From NCBI RefSeq assembly GCF_900292075.1, contig NZ_OLMV01000002.1, forward strand, positions 62,001-126,000: DNA of 64,000 nt, read 5' to 3'. Shown one piece after another: positions 1-8,221 of the stretch (the stretch's first letter is position 1; every line of letters begins with the position of its first letter). This stretch comes from Microbacterium timonense (lineage in GTDB: Bacteria; Actinomycetota; Actinomycetes; Actinomycetales; Microbacteriaceae). The notes beneath the pieces are model-generated. The model ran no database searches. It was not told where the DNA came from and worked only from the letters and a program-made list of their open reading frames with translations. Made by a program: the position numbers and the translations under genes.

Positions 1-661
1 CCTCGTGGATGTCCTCGATCGAGACGGTGCCCTTGCCGATGCCGATCGTCTCGGTCAGAGCCGAGCCGCTGGACTCGTGGCACATGTTCGAGCAGTCGGG
101 CAGATTGTTCGTGCCGAGGCCGCGCACGAGCAGCTGGTATAGGAACGCCGCCTCGTTCGAGGTGCGACCCGACGTGTAGAAGACCGCCTCGTCGGGGTCG
201 TCCAGCGCACGCAGCTCATCGGCGACCAGCGCGAGGGCGTCGTCCCAGGAGATCGGGCGGTAATGCGTCGCACCCTCGTCGAGCACCATGGGGTGGGTCA
301 GCCGGCCCTGCTGGCCGAGCCACCAGTCGTCATGGGCGCGCAGCTCGTCCACGGAGTGGGCGGCGAAGAACTCAGGGCCGATCCGCCGGAGCGTCGCCTC
401 CTCGGCGACCGCCTTCGCGCCGTTCTCGCAGAACTCCGCGATGTGCCGCTTGTCCTCTTCGGGCCACGCGCACCCCGGGCAGTCGAAGCCGTCCTTCTGA
501 TTCACGCGCAGCAGCGTCTGCACCGATCGCGTCACACCCATCTGCTCGTTCGCCATCTCGAGCGCATGCAGCACCGCAGGCACACCGACCGCGACCTTCT
601 TCGGCCGCGTCACGTGCACGCGCGTCTCGTCGATATCGACTTTCGGGGGCTTCGTCGCCAT
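1..661 (-). CDS. FdhF/YdeP-family molybdopterin oxidoreductase, N-terminal part (cut by window edge)
   Basis: An open frame starts at ATG 661 and runs off the left edge, giving about 220 residues. It contains a Cys-Pro-Gly-Cys at residues 61-64 with another Cys near 78, then the stretch DCSNMCHESSGSAL near 190, which are typical of the FdhF/YdeP branch of formate-dehydrogenase-like enzymes that carry bis-MGD molybdenum cofactor and an iron-sulfur cluster. Family members are cytoplasmic oxidoreductases; E. coli YdeP is linked to acid resistance, and the natural substrate of most members is unknown. Only the N-terminus is present, so cofactor-binding C-terminal domains cannot be checked. Confidence 0.85.
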   Translation of the reverse strand, partial: MATKPPKVDIDETRVHVTRPKKVAVGVPAVLHALEMANEQMGVTRSVQTLLRVNQKDGFDCPGCAWPEEDKRHIAEFCENGAKAVAEEATLRRIGPEFFAAHSVDELRAHDDWWLGQQGRLTHPMVLDEGATHYRPISWDDALALVADELRALDDPDEAVFYTSGRTSNEAAFLYQLLVRGLGTNNLPDCSNMCHESSGSALTETIGIGKGTVSIEDIHE

Positions 662-765
662 GGTCCCAGGCTATTCCCGCGGCCGGTCACCGGCGCCGTC
701 TGTCCCGCTGTCCGGGAGTCGGTCCCCGTCCGACGAGCCGACGGGCCCCGCCCGCGGCCGGACCG

Positions 766-2700
766 TCAGCGACGGCCGGTGCCGAAGATCCCGCGGATGA
801 CGCCGCCGAGGATCGTCTGGGTGGACTTGGAGTCGAGGATCTGCTCGATCGGCGACTTCTGGGACGAGCGTGACGTGCGGGTGCTGCCGGCCGTCTTCTT
901 GAGCAGCCGCTCGTACTCCTGCTGCGCCTTCTTCTCCACCGCGGCGGCGGCCTTGTCGGCCGCGGCCTGCTGCTTCTGGATGGCGGCTCTCTGCCTGGCG
1001 TACTCGGCATCGGCCTTCGCCTGCGCGAGCGCGGCTTCTTCGGCGGCCGCCGCGTCATCGGCCGCTTTCATCTTGGCCGCGAGGATCTCGCGCGCCGATT
1101 CCCGATCGATCGGCGTGCCGTACTTGGCCAGCAGCGGGGATGCCTTCACCGCTGCTTCGATCGCCGGGTCCGGTGTGGGCGACATGAGACCCTGCGGCGC
1201 ACGCAGGCGGGTCCAGGCGACAGGGGTGGGCGCGCCCTTCTCGCTCATGACCGTGACGATCGCCTCACCGGTACCGAGCTCCTGCAGCACCCGCTCCAGG
1301 TCGTATCCCGATGTGGGATAGGTGCCCACCGTCGCGCGCAGCGCCTTGGCATCGTCAGGAGTGAAGGCGCGCAGCGCGTGCTGCACACGTGAACCGAGCT
1401 GCGCGAGCACGTCGGCGGGCACGTCCTTCGGAGTCTGCGTCACGAAGAAGACGCCCACGCCCTTCGAACGGATCAGCCGCACGGTCTGCACGATCGCCGA
1501 CAGGAAGTCCTTGGAGGCATCCTTGAACAGCAGGTGCGCCTCGTCGAAGAAGAAGACGAGCTTCGGCTTGTCGGCATCCCCCACCTCGGGGAGGATCTCG
1601 AACAGCTCGGCGAGCAGATACATCAGAAACGTCGAGAACAGCTCCGGCTTGTCGATCACTCCGGGCACCTCGAGCAGACTGATCACGCCGCGACCGTCGG
1701 GGGTCGTGCGGATGAAGTCGGCGACATCGAACTCGGGCTCGCCGAAGAACACGTCCGCTCCGGCATCCGCGAACGTGATCAGCTCGCGCAGGATGACGCC
1801 CGCCGTCGCGGCCGACAGCCCGCCGAGCTCCTTCAACTCGGCCTTGCCCTCGTCGCTCGTGAGGTGGGTGAGCACGGCGCGAAGATCCGACAGGTCCACC
1901 AGCGCAAGGCCCTGCCGGTCGGCGTAGTGGAACACGAGGCCGAGACTGGACTCCTGGGTGGGGTTCAGCCCCAGCACCTTCGACAGCAGCAGCGGGCCGA
2001 ATCCCGAGACGGTGGCCCGCACAGGAACACCCTTGCCGATGCCGCCCAACGCGAAATACTCCGTGGCGGATGCCTCGGGCTTCCAGTCCTGCCCGATCGC
2101 CCGCGTGCGGGCGAGCAGCTTCTCGCCGGGCTCACCGGGCGTGGCCACGCCCGACAGGTCGCCCTTGATATCGGCGGCGAACACCGGCACGCCGTGGGCC
2201 GCGAGCTGCTCGGCGAGCCCCTGCAGCGTGCGTGTCTTGCCGGTGCCGGTCGCGCCGGCCACCAGCCCGTGGCGGTTCATCATCGCCAGGGGAATGCGGA
2301 TCTGCGCCGCCGGCACGGGATCGCCGTTGACCAGGGCCCCGAGCTCGAGCGTGGCCGCCTCGAAGGAGTACCCCGCGATGACCTTGTGGATCTCTTCCTC
2401 CGAGAGCGGGCCGCTCGAGGGTTCCGCATCGCCGGCCCCCGCCGCCGGGCCCGGGGAGGGCGCCGCACCGCGGGTCTCCGCCGCCGCCTCCGCCTCCACC
2501 GCCGGGCTCGGGGCGTGCGCCGCACCGCGGGCCCTCGCCGCCTCCGCCGCGGCGAGCGCGGCCCGCGCCTGTGCCGCCTTCAGAGCGGCCTCGGCCGCCT
2601 CGGCCTCCGCACGCAGCCGCGCGAGCTCGGCGTCCGCGGCCGAGAGGGGCGGGTCGCTCGCGGGTGAGACGGCATCGGGCGATTCGGAGGCGCCGGTCAT
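766..2700 (-). CDS. HerA-like ATPase of the DUF853 (YjgR) family
   Basis: This 644-residue protein has a Walker A motif GATGTGKT at residues 149-156 and a Walker B-like run KLVFFFDEAHLLF, both typical of the DUF853/YjgR branch of HerA-FtsK ATPases. Residues 1-100 are an Ala/Glu/Pro-rich extension, and the C-terminus (about 560-620) is an Ala/Lys/Gln-rich predicted coiled coil. HerA relatives move on DNA, but the role of the DUF853 branch is not established, so 'helicase' would be an over-statement. It starts at ATG 2700 and ends 104 bases before the start of the next gene downstream; the PAP2 gene lies 4 bases upstream and is probably co-transcribed. Confidence 0.88.
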   Translation of the reverse strand: MTGASESPDAVSPASDPPLSAADAELARLRAEAEAAEAALKAAQARAALAAAEAARARGAAHAPSPAVEAEAAAETRGAAPSPGPAAGAGDAEPSSGPLSEEEIHKVIAGYSFEAATLELGALVNGDPVPAAQIRIPLAMMNRHGLVAGATGTGKTRTLQGLAEQLAAHGVPVFAADIKGDLSGVATPGEPGEKLLARTRAIGQDWKPEASATEYFALGGIGKGVPVRATVSGFGPLLLSKVLGLNPTQESSLGLVFHYADRQGLALVDLSDLRAVLTHLTSDEGKAELKELGGLSAATAGVILRELITFADAGADVFFGEPEFDVADFIRTTPDGRGVISLLEVPGVIDKPELFSTFLMYLLAELFEILPEVGDADKPKLVFFFDEAHLLFKDASKDFLSAIVQTVRLIRSKGVGVFFVTQTPKDVPADVLAQLGSRVQHALRAFTPDDAKALRATVGTYPTSGYDLERVLQELGTGEAIVTVMSEKGAPTPVAWTRLRAPQGLMSPTPDPAIEAAVKASPLLAKYGTPIDRESAREILAAKMKAADDAAAAEEAALAQAKADAEYARQRAAIQKQQAAADKAAAAVEKKAQQEYERLLKKTAGSTRTSRSSQKSPIEQILDSKSTQTILGGVIRGIFGTGRR

Positions 2701-2704
2701 GCGC

Positions 2705-3391
2705 TCAGCCTAGTGACGCGGCCTTCGCGGCGGCATCCGTGCGTTCTGCCGCCAGCGGGACGGCGAACGCGGCCGCCACCAGCAGCGCCGCGCCTGCGCC
2801 CATCAGCGCCCCACCCACGGTGTCGCTGAGCCAATGCGCGTGGAGGTAGGTGCGGCTGAACGCCATGAGCACGACCCACGTCGCGCCGACCAGCGCCACC
2901 CACACCCGCGGGAAGATGACCACCGCGGCCACGGCGATGGTGGCGGCGTTGGCGACATGTCCGGAAGGGAAGGAGCCGTAGTCCGACACCACGAGGATGT
3001 CCTCCGGCCGCACCCGCCCGAACAGATGCTTGAGCACCTGCACTCCCGTGGCCGAGACCGCCGACGCGGCGAGGAAGTACGCCGCCGACCATGGCCGGCG
3101 AAGGAGGATCAGCCCGACCGCCCCACCGATGGGCACGGCGAGCACCCCGATCCACCCTCCTCCCACTTCGTCCATCACGCGGGCGAAGCCGGTGAGCGCC
3201 GGATTCCACCACTGTGCGACCTGAGCATTCCAGGCGGTGTCGATGGCGAGCGGCTCATCCCCCCGGGAGAAGATCCACCAGCCCAACAGGCACGACAGCG
3301 CCACGAGCGCGGCACCGGCGATCAGCCACGCGATGACACGCGCCCTCACGCGTCGCTGCGGATCACCCATCGACCCATTGTGCCGGTGCAC
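2705..3391 (-). CDS. PAP2-superfamily membrane phosphatase
   Basis: The 228-residue protein carries the three phosphatidic acid phosphatase type 2 motifs: K121...R128-P129, P142-S-G-H145 and S179-R180...H186...D190. The two histidines are the expected nucleophile and proton donor. At least five hydrophobic helices surround them, so it is an integral membrane enzyme likely to dephosphorylate lipid phosphates or undecaprenyl pyrophosphate; the exact substrate is not shown. The first Met is at 3391; Met8 at 3370 (MGDPQRR) is an equally plausible start. It precedes the DUF853 gene by 4 bases. Confidence 0.87.
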   Translation of the reverse strand: MHRHNGSMGDPQRRVRARVIAWLIAGAALVALSCLLGWWIFSRGDEPLAIDTAWNAQVAQWWNPALTGFARVMDEVGGGWIGVLAVPIGGAVGLILLRRPWSAAYFLAASAVSATGVQVLKHLFGRVRPEDILVVSDYGSFPSGHVANAATIAVAAVVIFPRVWVALVGATWVVLMAFSRTYLHAHWLSDTVGGALMGAGAALLVAAAFAVPLAAERTDAAAKAASLG

Positions 3392-3484
3392 GCCGCTTCG
3401 CGCGCGGGAACCGGTGGGGGTGACGCCGGCGCGAACCGAGGTGCTAGGGTGCGGTCTCAGTCACACAGCCGACCGGGAGGCACG

Positions 3485-3985
3485 ATGTCCGCCGTCGTCG
3501 ACGCCGTGCGCGCGGTGATCGCGCCGCTGACCCGCACGCGGGCGTTCCGGCGGGTGATCGGCCCGACGATCCTGCCGCCGCTGGAGCGGTTCGTGACCTG
3601 GATCTCGCGGGGCCGCGTCCAGCTGAGCGCGCTCCTCGTGCCCTCTCTCGTCCTGCACACCACGGGCGCCAAGTCCGGCGCCCCGCGCGATGTGCCGCTC
3701 ATGTACACGCCGGACGGCCACGGCCGCGCCATCGTCGCGGGCACGAACTTCGCCGGTGAGCGGCATCCGGCGTGGACGGCCAATCTGCTGGCGCACCCCG
3801 ACGCCGCGATCACCGTGCGCGGTCGTCGCATGCCTGTGCGCGCGACACCCGTACCGGACGAGGAGCGCGACGCGGTGTGGACCCGCATCGAGGCCCAATG
3901 GCCGGGCTATCGCAACTACGAACGCGAGTCGGGTCGCACCGTGCGCCTGTTCCGGCTGCAGCCGGTGCGTCCGTCGGGCGCCTGA
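3485..3985 (+). CDS. Ddn-type nitroreductase/deazaflavin (F420)-dependent reductase
   Basis: The 166-residue protein fits the short split beta-barrel Ddn family, with the core TTGAKSGAPRDVPLMY followed by a conserved WTANLLAHPDAAITVRGRR-like segment. Relatives such as M. tuberculosis Ddn use F420H2 to reduce quinones or nitro compounds. ATG 3485 is chosen because GGGAGG lies at 3475-3480, and the open frame upstream has no family similarity. A TAGGGT at 3445-3450 could be a -10 element, without a convincing -35. The gene converges on the Bcr/CflA exporter, with 31 bases between stops. Confidence 0.86.
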   Translation: MSAVVDAVRAVIAPLTRTRAFRRVIGPTILPPLERFVTWISRGRVQLSALLVPSLVLHTTGAKSGAPRDVPLMYTPDGHGRAIVAGTNFAGERHPAWTANLLAHPDAAITVRGRRMPVRATPVPDEERDAVWTRIEAQWPGYRNYERESGRTVRLFRLQPVRPSGA

Positions 3986-4016
3986 TCCCGCGCCGGGCCC
4001 ATCGCGGCAGCGCGAG

Positions 4017-5399
4017 TCAGGGGGCGAGGCGCTCGACGGTGCGGGGGCGCACGATGAGCCACAGCGCCAGCAGACCGACCACGGCGCAGCCCACCATGAC
4101 CGAGGCCATGGTGGTCGCCGTGATCCCGGCATCCCGGGCGATCCAGCCCACCAGCGGCGAGATGATGCCCGCCACACCGAAGTTCGTGGCACCGATGATC
4201 GACTGCGCGGTGCCCGCCGCCTTGCCGTGACGGTCGAGGGCCAGCACCTGCACGCACGGGAACGTGAATCCGCAGCCGGTCATGAAGACGAACAGTGGCA
4301 CGATCGTGCCCCACAGGCCTAGTCCCAGCTGGTCGGTGACGATGATGGCGGATGCCGCGACCACGAGCACGCCCGTCGACCAGGCCATGACCCACTGCGG
4401 GCCGAAGCGAGCGGCCAGTCGGGACGCCGTCTGCACGCCGGCCACGACGCCGAACGAGTTCACCGCGAACATCAGGCCGTACTCCTGCGGGCTCAGCCCG
4501 TAGCTGAGCTGGAACAGGAAGGAGGAGCTCGACAGATACGAGAACAGACCCGAGAAGGTCATGCCGCCGATGATGAGCACGCCGATGAAGACGCGGTCGC
4601 TGAAGACGCTGCGGTAGCGCTGCCACACCGTGGTGGCGCCGCGTTCGTGCCGGCGTGCCGGCGGCAGGGTCTCGGGCAGGAACACGACGGCCGACACCAG
4701 CATCACCGCGCCGTAGACGGCGAGCACCACGAAGACGCCGCGCCACGGCATGACGGCCAGCAGCGCCGACCCGACCAGCGGCGCGAGCACGGGTGCCACG
4801 CCCGACACGAGTGCCAGGCGCGACAGCATGACGACCAGGCGGCGCCCGCCGAAGAGGTCGCGCACGATCGCGGCGGCCACGACGCCGCCAGCCGCGGCGC
4901 CGGCGCCCTGGAGCACCCGGGCGACCGAGAGCAGTTCGAGGGTCGGCGCCAGGGCCGCTCCCACGCTGGCCACGACATGCAGTGCCGTGACCGACAACAG
5001 GGGGACGCGGCGACCGACCTTGTCGCTCAGCGGGCCGACGATGAGCTGGCCGAGCGCGAAGCCGATCATCGTTCCGGTCAGCGTGAGCTGGATCGCCGCG
5101 GCGGTCGTGTCGAAGTCCGCCTCGATCACCGGGAAGGCGGGCAGGTACAGGTCGATCGTGAACGGCCCCAGCGCGGTGAGCGCGCCCAGCAGCACGATGT
5201 ACAGCACCCGGCGCGCGTGCGGGATCGAATCGCCCGGGTGCAGCACGATCGGCGCGGTGGCCGGATTGCTTCCGAGGGTGCGGATGGCCCCCGTGGTCGC
5301 CGGCGGGACCGGAACCGGAGAAGCCGGCGGGGCAGGCGGGGTCTCGGCGGAACGGAGGTCGGCGGGCTTCTGGACGGGAACGGAGGCGGTGTCGAGCAA
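4017..5399 (-). CDS. Bcr/CflA-family MFS multidrug exporter
   Basis: The 460-residue protein has about 12 hydrophobic helices after a polar, Pro-rich N-terminus of about 60 residues. The first helix region (RRVLYIVLLGALTALGPFTI, then DLYLPAFP) is the hallmark of the Bcr/CflA drug:H+ antiporters, as is the loop GPLSDKVGRRVPLL. It should export hydrophobic drugs, bicyclomycin- or chloramphenicol-like compounds in known members. The start at 5399 gives a longer N-terminus than usual; no internal Met offers a better ribosome site. It is monocistronic; a 14-bp palindrome lies 157 bases upstream. Confidence 0.88.
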   Translation of the reverse strand: MLDTASVPVQKPADLRSAETPPAPPASPVPVPPATTGAIRTLGSNPATAPIVLHPGDSIPHARRVLYIVLLGALTALGPFTIDLYLPAFPVIEADFDTTAAAIQLTLTGTMIGFALGQLIVGPLSDKVGRRVPLLSVTALHVVASVGAALAPTLELLSVARVLQGAGAAAGGVVAAAIVRDLFGGRRLVVMLSRLALVSGVAPVLAPLVGSALLAVMPWRGVFVVLAVYGAVMLVSAVVFLPETLPPARRHERGATTVWQRYRSVFSDRVFIGVLIIGGMTFSGLFSYLSSSSFLFQLSYGLSPQEYGLMFAVNSFGVVAGVQTASRLAARFGPQWVMAWSTGVLVVAASAIIVTDQLGLGLWGTIVPLFVFMTGCGFTFPCVQVLALDRHGKAAGTAQSIIGATNFGVAGIISPLVGWIARDAGITATTMASVMVGCAVVGLLALWLIVRPRTVERLAP

Positions 5400-5772
5400 C
5401 GGAGGACTTCGTTTCGTGACGGGGTGCGACGGGCGTTGAGGAAACGGAGCGCACCGACGCCGGCCGGGCGGCGGAGCACACGGATACAGGCGAACCGACG
5501 GGAGAGCGGCCCGGCGCTGCCGATCGGCACCGGGACCACCGCTTCTGACCGGAAGTCGAATCGATTCGAGATGTCCATGCTATCGGATGCCTCGACCTCG
5601 ACCGCAACCCCTTCGAAGAGTGATGTGACACGGCGGCCCGCCGCCCCTGTCGGTGCCTTCCCAGGCCGCCGACACATGCACTCGCATAGGATGAGCACAC
5701 CCCGTCACCGCTCCTGAGCGGCACGCGCCGGGCGCCCAGACCCCTGTTCATCGATTGGCAGAGATCCCGAGC
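5400..5772. promoter_or_regulatory. Divergent intergenic region with a 14-bp palindrome
   Basis: This 373-base gap separates the Bcr/CflA exporter and the DUF3105 gene. It holds the perfect palindrome TCGAATCGATTCGA at 5556-5569, a candidate operator for the exporter. I see no gene: a minus-strand open frame from 5698 reads through it into the exporter gene in the wrong phase and has no recognisable domain. A TAGGAT at 5687-5692 could be a -10 for the DUF3105-DUF305 pair, without a good -35. Confidence 0.4.
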
Positions 5773-6483
5773 ATGACCCCGACCCCCGCCCAGAAACGCA
5801 AGAGCGGAAACCCCGCCACCCAGGCGCAGATCGAACTCAGCGTCAAGCAGCAGCGCGAGCAGAAGCGCCAGGAGAAGCTGGCCGAGTACCAGAGGCAGCT
5901 CGCCAAGCGCCGGCGCAGCAAGCTGGTCTGGTGGATCGTGGGATCGGTGGCGGCGGTGGCCGTCATCGTCGCCATCGTCGCCTCGATCGTGTTCGCTCCC
6001 GCCCCGGCGCCCACGTACGACCGCGGCGACGGCGACGGCAGCGCCATCGAGGGCGTCGAGACGTTCGAGAACACCGCCAACCACGTCGAGGGCTCGGTGG
6101 ACTACCCGCAGTCACCGCCGGCCGGGGGCGACCACAACGCGGTCTGGCTCAACTGCGGCGTGTACACCGAACCCGTCCCCGACGAGAACGCCGTGCATGA
6201 TCTCGAGCACGGCGCGGTGTGGATCACGTACGACCCGGCGCAGGTGTCCAGCGACGACGTGGCGAAGCTCGAAGCACTGCTCCCGTCGACGTACTCCGTG
6301 CTCTCGCCGTACGAGGGCATGGACACCCCGATCGCCGTGAGCGCCTGGAATGCGCAGCTCAAGGTCGACTCCGCAGACGACGATCGCATCAAGGAGTTCA
6401 TCACGGCCTATTGGCACTCGACCAACGCGCCGGAGCCGAACGCGCTGTGCACCGGCGGCCTCGACGCTCCCGGCAGGAAGTAG
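5773..6483 (+). CDS. DUF3105 membrane-anchored protein
   Basis: The 236-residue protein has a basic, Gln-rich N-terminal coil (about 10-50), one transmembrane helix (LVWWIVGSVAAVAVIVAIVA) and an extracellular DUF3105 domain with the conserved HDLEHGAVWITY and GGDHN motifs plus two cysteines (WLNCGVY and ALCTGG). The His-rich motifs suggest metal binding, but no function is established for the family. ATG 5773 is chosen; a TTG at 5755 in the same frame would add six residues and cannot be excluded. The DUF305 gene follows after 7 bases, an arrangement that suggests joint function. Confidence 0.85.
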   Translation: MTPTPAQKRKSGNPATQAQIELSVKQQREQKRQEKLAEYQRQLAKRRRSKLVWWIVGSVAAVAVIVAIVASIVFAPAPAPTYDRGDGDGSAIEGVETFENTANHVEGSVDYPQSPPAGGDHNAVWLNCGVYTEPVPDENAVHDLEHGAVWITYDPAQVSSDDVAKLEALLPSTYSVLSPYEGMDTPIAVSAWNAQLKVDSADDDRIKEFITAYWHSTNAPEPNALCTGGLDAPGRK

Positions 6484-6490
6484 GCCGGTC

Positions 6491-7162
6491 GTGACGGACG
6501 AAGCCCCCACCGGGAACTCCCGGCGGTGGCTCGTCATCGCCGTGGCGCTCGTGCTGATCGGCGCGCTCGGGTTCGCCGTCGGCCGGTTCTCGATGTTCGG
6601 CACGCAGGCCACCGCATCCACACCCGGCACCACCTCCGCCGAGGCGGGGTTCGCCCGCGACATGCAGGTGCATCACGCGCAGGCGATCGACCTCGCCATG
6701 GAGATCTACCGTAAGACGGACGACGCCGAGCTGCGGGCGCTCGCCTACGACATCGCGACGGCGCAGGCGGCCCAGCGCGGCGAGATGTTCGATTGGCTCG
6801 TCCGCTGGGGCCTCCCCCAATCAGGCGGACCGATGATGCAGTGGATGCAGGCGTCCTCCGGCCACGAACACGGCGGTGCGGCCGCCGAGCAGATGACCGA
6901 CGAAGAGGCGCGGGCCGCGATGGGCATGGCATCCGACGACGAGATCGCCGCGCTCCGGGCAGCGACGGGCCAGGAGGCGGACTGCCGGTTCCTCGCCCTC
7001 ATGATCCGCCATCACGAAGGTGCGATCCCCATGGCCGACGCGCTGCTCCAGCTCGGCTCCGATCCGCGCGCCCTCCAGGTGGCCGAGAACATCACGACCG
7101 GCCAGACGTTCGAGATCGAGGCGATGCAGTCCATGCAGACCCGCCTCGGCTGCACCGGCTGA
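6491..7162 (+). CDS. DUF305 protein, membrane-anchored, His-rich
   Basis: The 223-residue protein has one N-terminal transmembrane helix (LVIAVALVLIGALGFAVG) and a DUF305 domain with the paired signatures MQVHHAQAIDLA and MIRHHEGAI, plus a Met/His-rich middle (MMQWMQASSGHEHGG). DUF305 is a helical, ferritin-like fold; some members bind copper or other metals. GTG 6491 lies 7 bases after the DUF3105 stop, so the two are translated from one message. The pairing and Met/His content suggest extracytoplasmic metal handling, which is inference. Confidence 0.88.
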   Translation: MTDEAPTGNSRRWLVIAVALVLIGALGFAVGRFSMFGTQATASTPGTTSAEAGFARDMQVHHAQAIDLAMEIYRKTDDAELRALAYDIATAQAAQRGEMFDWLVRWGLPQSGGPMMQWMQASSGHEHGGAAAEQMTDEEARAAMGMASDDEIAALRAATGQEADCRFLALMIRHHEGAIPMADALLQLGSDPRALQVAENITTGQTFEIEAMQSMQTRLGCTG

Positions 7163-7183
7163 CACCGCCCCGCACGGGGAACG

Positions 7184-7225
7184 AGGATGCCGCGGGCCCG
7201 CGGAGACGCGGACCCGCGGCATCCT
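7184..7225. terminator. Bidirectional terminator hairpin
   Basis: A 19-bp stem with one mismatch (AGGATGCCGCGGG... paired with ...CCCGCGGCATCCT) lies between the convergent DUF305 and ABC permease genes. Its position and strength fit a shared terminator, though T-runs are short. Confidence 0.75.
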
Positions 7226-7240
7226 TCGGTTCCGGGTGGG

Positions 7241-8221
7241 TCAGCCCTTCGTCGCGCCGGCCATGAGGCCGCGCACGAAGAACCGCTGCAGCGCCAGGAA
7301 CACGATGATCGGAACGAACAGGACGAGGAACGCACCCGCCGACACCAGGAACCACTGATTGCCCCAGGTGCCGGACAGGGAGTTCAGCGTCTGCGTCATC
7401 GGCAGCGACGACGTCGGAGCGAAGATCGTCGCCACCAGCAGGTCGTTCCACACCCAGATGAACTCGAGGATCGCGAACGACGCGAGCGCCGGCGTGGCCA
7501 GCGGCAGGATGATCCGGAAGAAGATCTGCCCGTGCCCTGCGCCGTCCACGCGAGCCGCCTCGATCACGTCGGACGGGATCTCGGCGATGAAGTTGTGCAG
7601 CAGGAAGATCGCCAGCGGCATCGCGAAGATCACGTGGGCGATCCACACGGTGGCGAAGCTGTGGTCGACCTCGCGCATCTCCAGCCCCGGGAAGATCTGC
7701 ACGTCGCCGATCTCCAGTCCCCGGGAGAACAGGCTCAGCAGTGGCACCAGCGCCATCTGGATCGGCACGATCTGCAGGGCGAAGACCGCGACGAACAGGA
7801 ATCCCCGGCCCTTGAAGTCCATCCACGCGAACGCGTACGCGGCCAGCGACGCGATCGCGAGGGCGAACACGGTCACCGGGATGGTGATCGCGAGCGAGTT
7901 GAGGAAGGACTGTCCGAGAGTCAGTGCGGTGCCGCCCGAGGTGAGGGCGGCCTGGTAGTTGCCCAGCGTGAAGTCCGGATTGGTGAAGACCGTCCACCAG
8001 CCGGTCGTCGCGGAGTCCGCGCCGGGGCGGAACGACGTGATGAGCAGGCCCAGCGTGGGGATCGTCCACAGGAAGGCGATCGCGACAGCGAGGACGGTGG
8101 CCAGCGGCGACGTCAGCCGCTTGTGCGCCAGCGCCTCGTTGCGACGGGTCTCGCGCGCGACCTTGCGTGCCTCCGCTTTGGTGAACTGCGGCGTGGGCTT
8201 GGAGTCGACGGCGGTCATCAT
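7241..8221 (-). CDS. Carbohydrate ABC transporter permease, MalG type
   Basis: The 326-residue protein has six membrane helices and the EAA loop EAARVDGAGHGQIFFRIILP typical of MalG-like permeases (CUT1 family). It is the second permease of the operon SBP-permease-permease. The start at 8221 overlaps the stop of the upstream permease as ATGATGA. The charged 45-residue N-terminus is cytoplasmic. With its partner permease and an unlinked ATPase (often MsiK-like in actinobacteria; none is encoded here) it would import a disaccharide or oligosaccharide, probably an alpha-glucoside. Confidence 0.9.
   Translation of the reverse strand: MMTAVDSKPTPQFTKAEARKVARETRRNEALAHKRLTSPLATVLAVAIAFLWTIPTLGLLITSFRPGADSATTGWWTVFTNPDFTLGNYQAALTSGGTALTLGQSFLNSLAITIPVTVFALAIASLAAYAFAWMDFKGRGFLFVAVFALQIVPIQMALVPLLSLFSRGLEIGDVQIFPGLEMREVDHSFATVWIAHVIFAMPLAIFLLHNFIAEIPSDVIEAARVDGAGHGQIFFRIILPLATPALASFAILEFIWVWNDLLVATIFAPTSSLPMTQTLNSLSGTWGNQWFLVSAGAFLVLFVPIIVFLALQRFFVRGLMAGATKG

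Noticed and set aside
5126..5698. Minus-strand open frame of 190 codons upstream of and overlapping the Bcr/CflA gene
   Set aside because: It overlaps the exporter in another phase, has no recognisable domain, and long shadow frames are common at this GC content.
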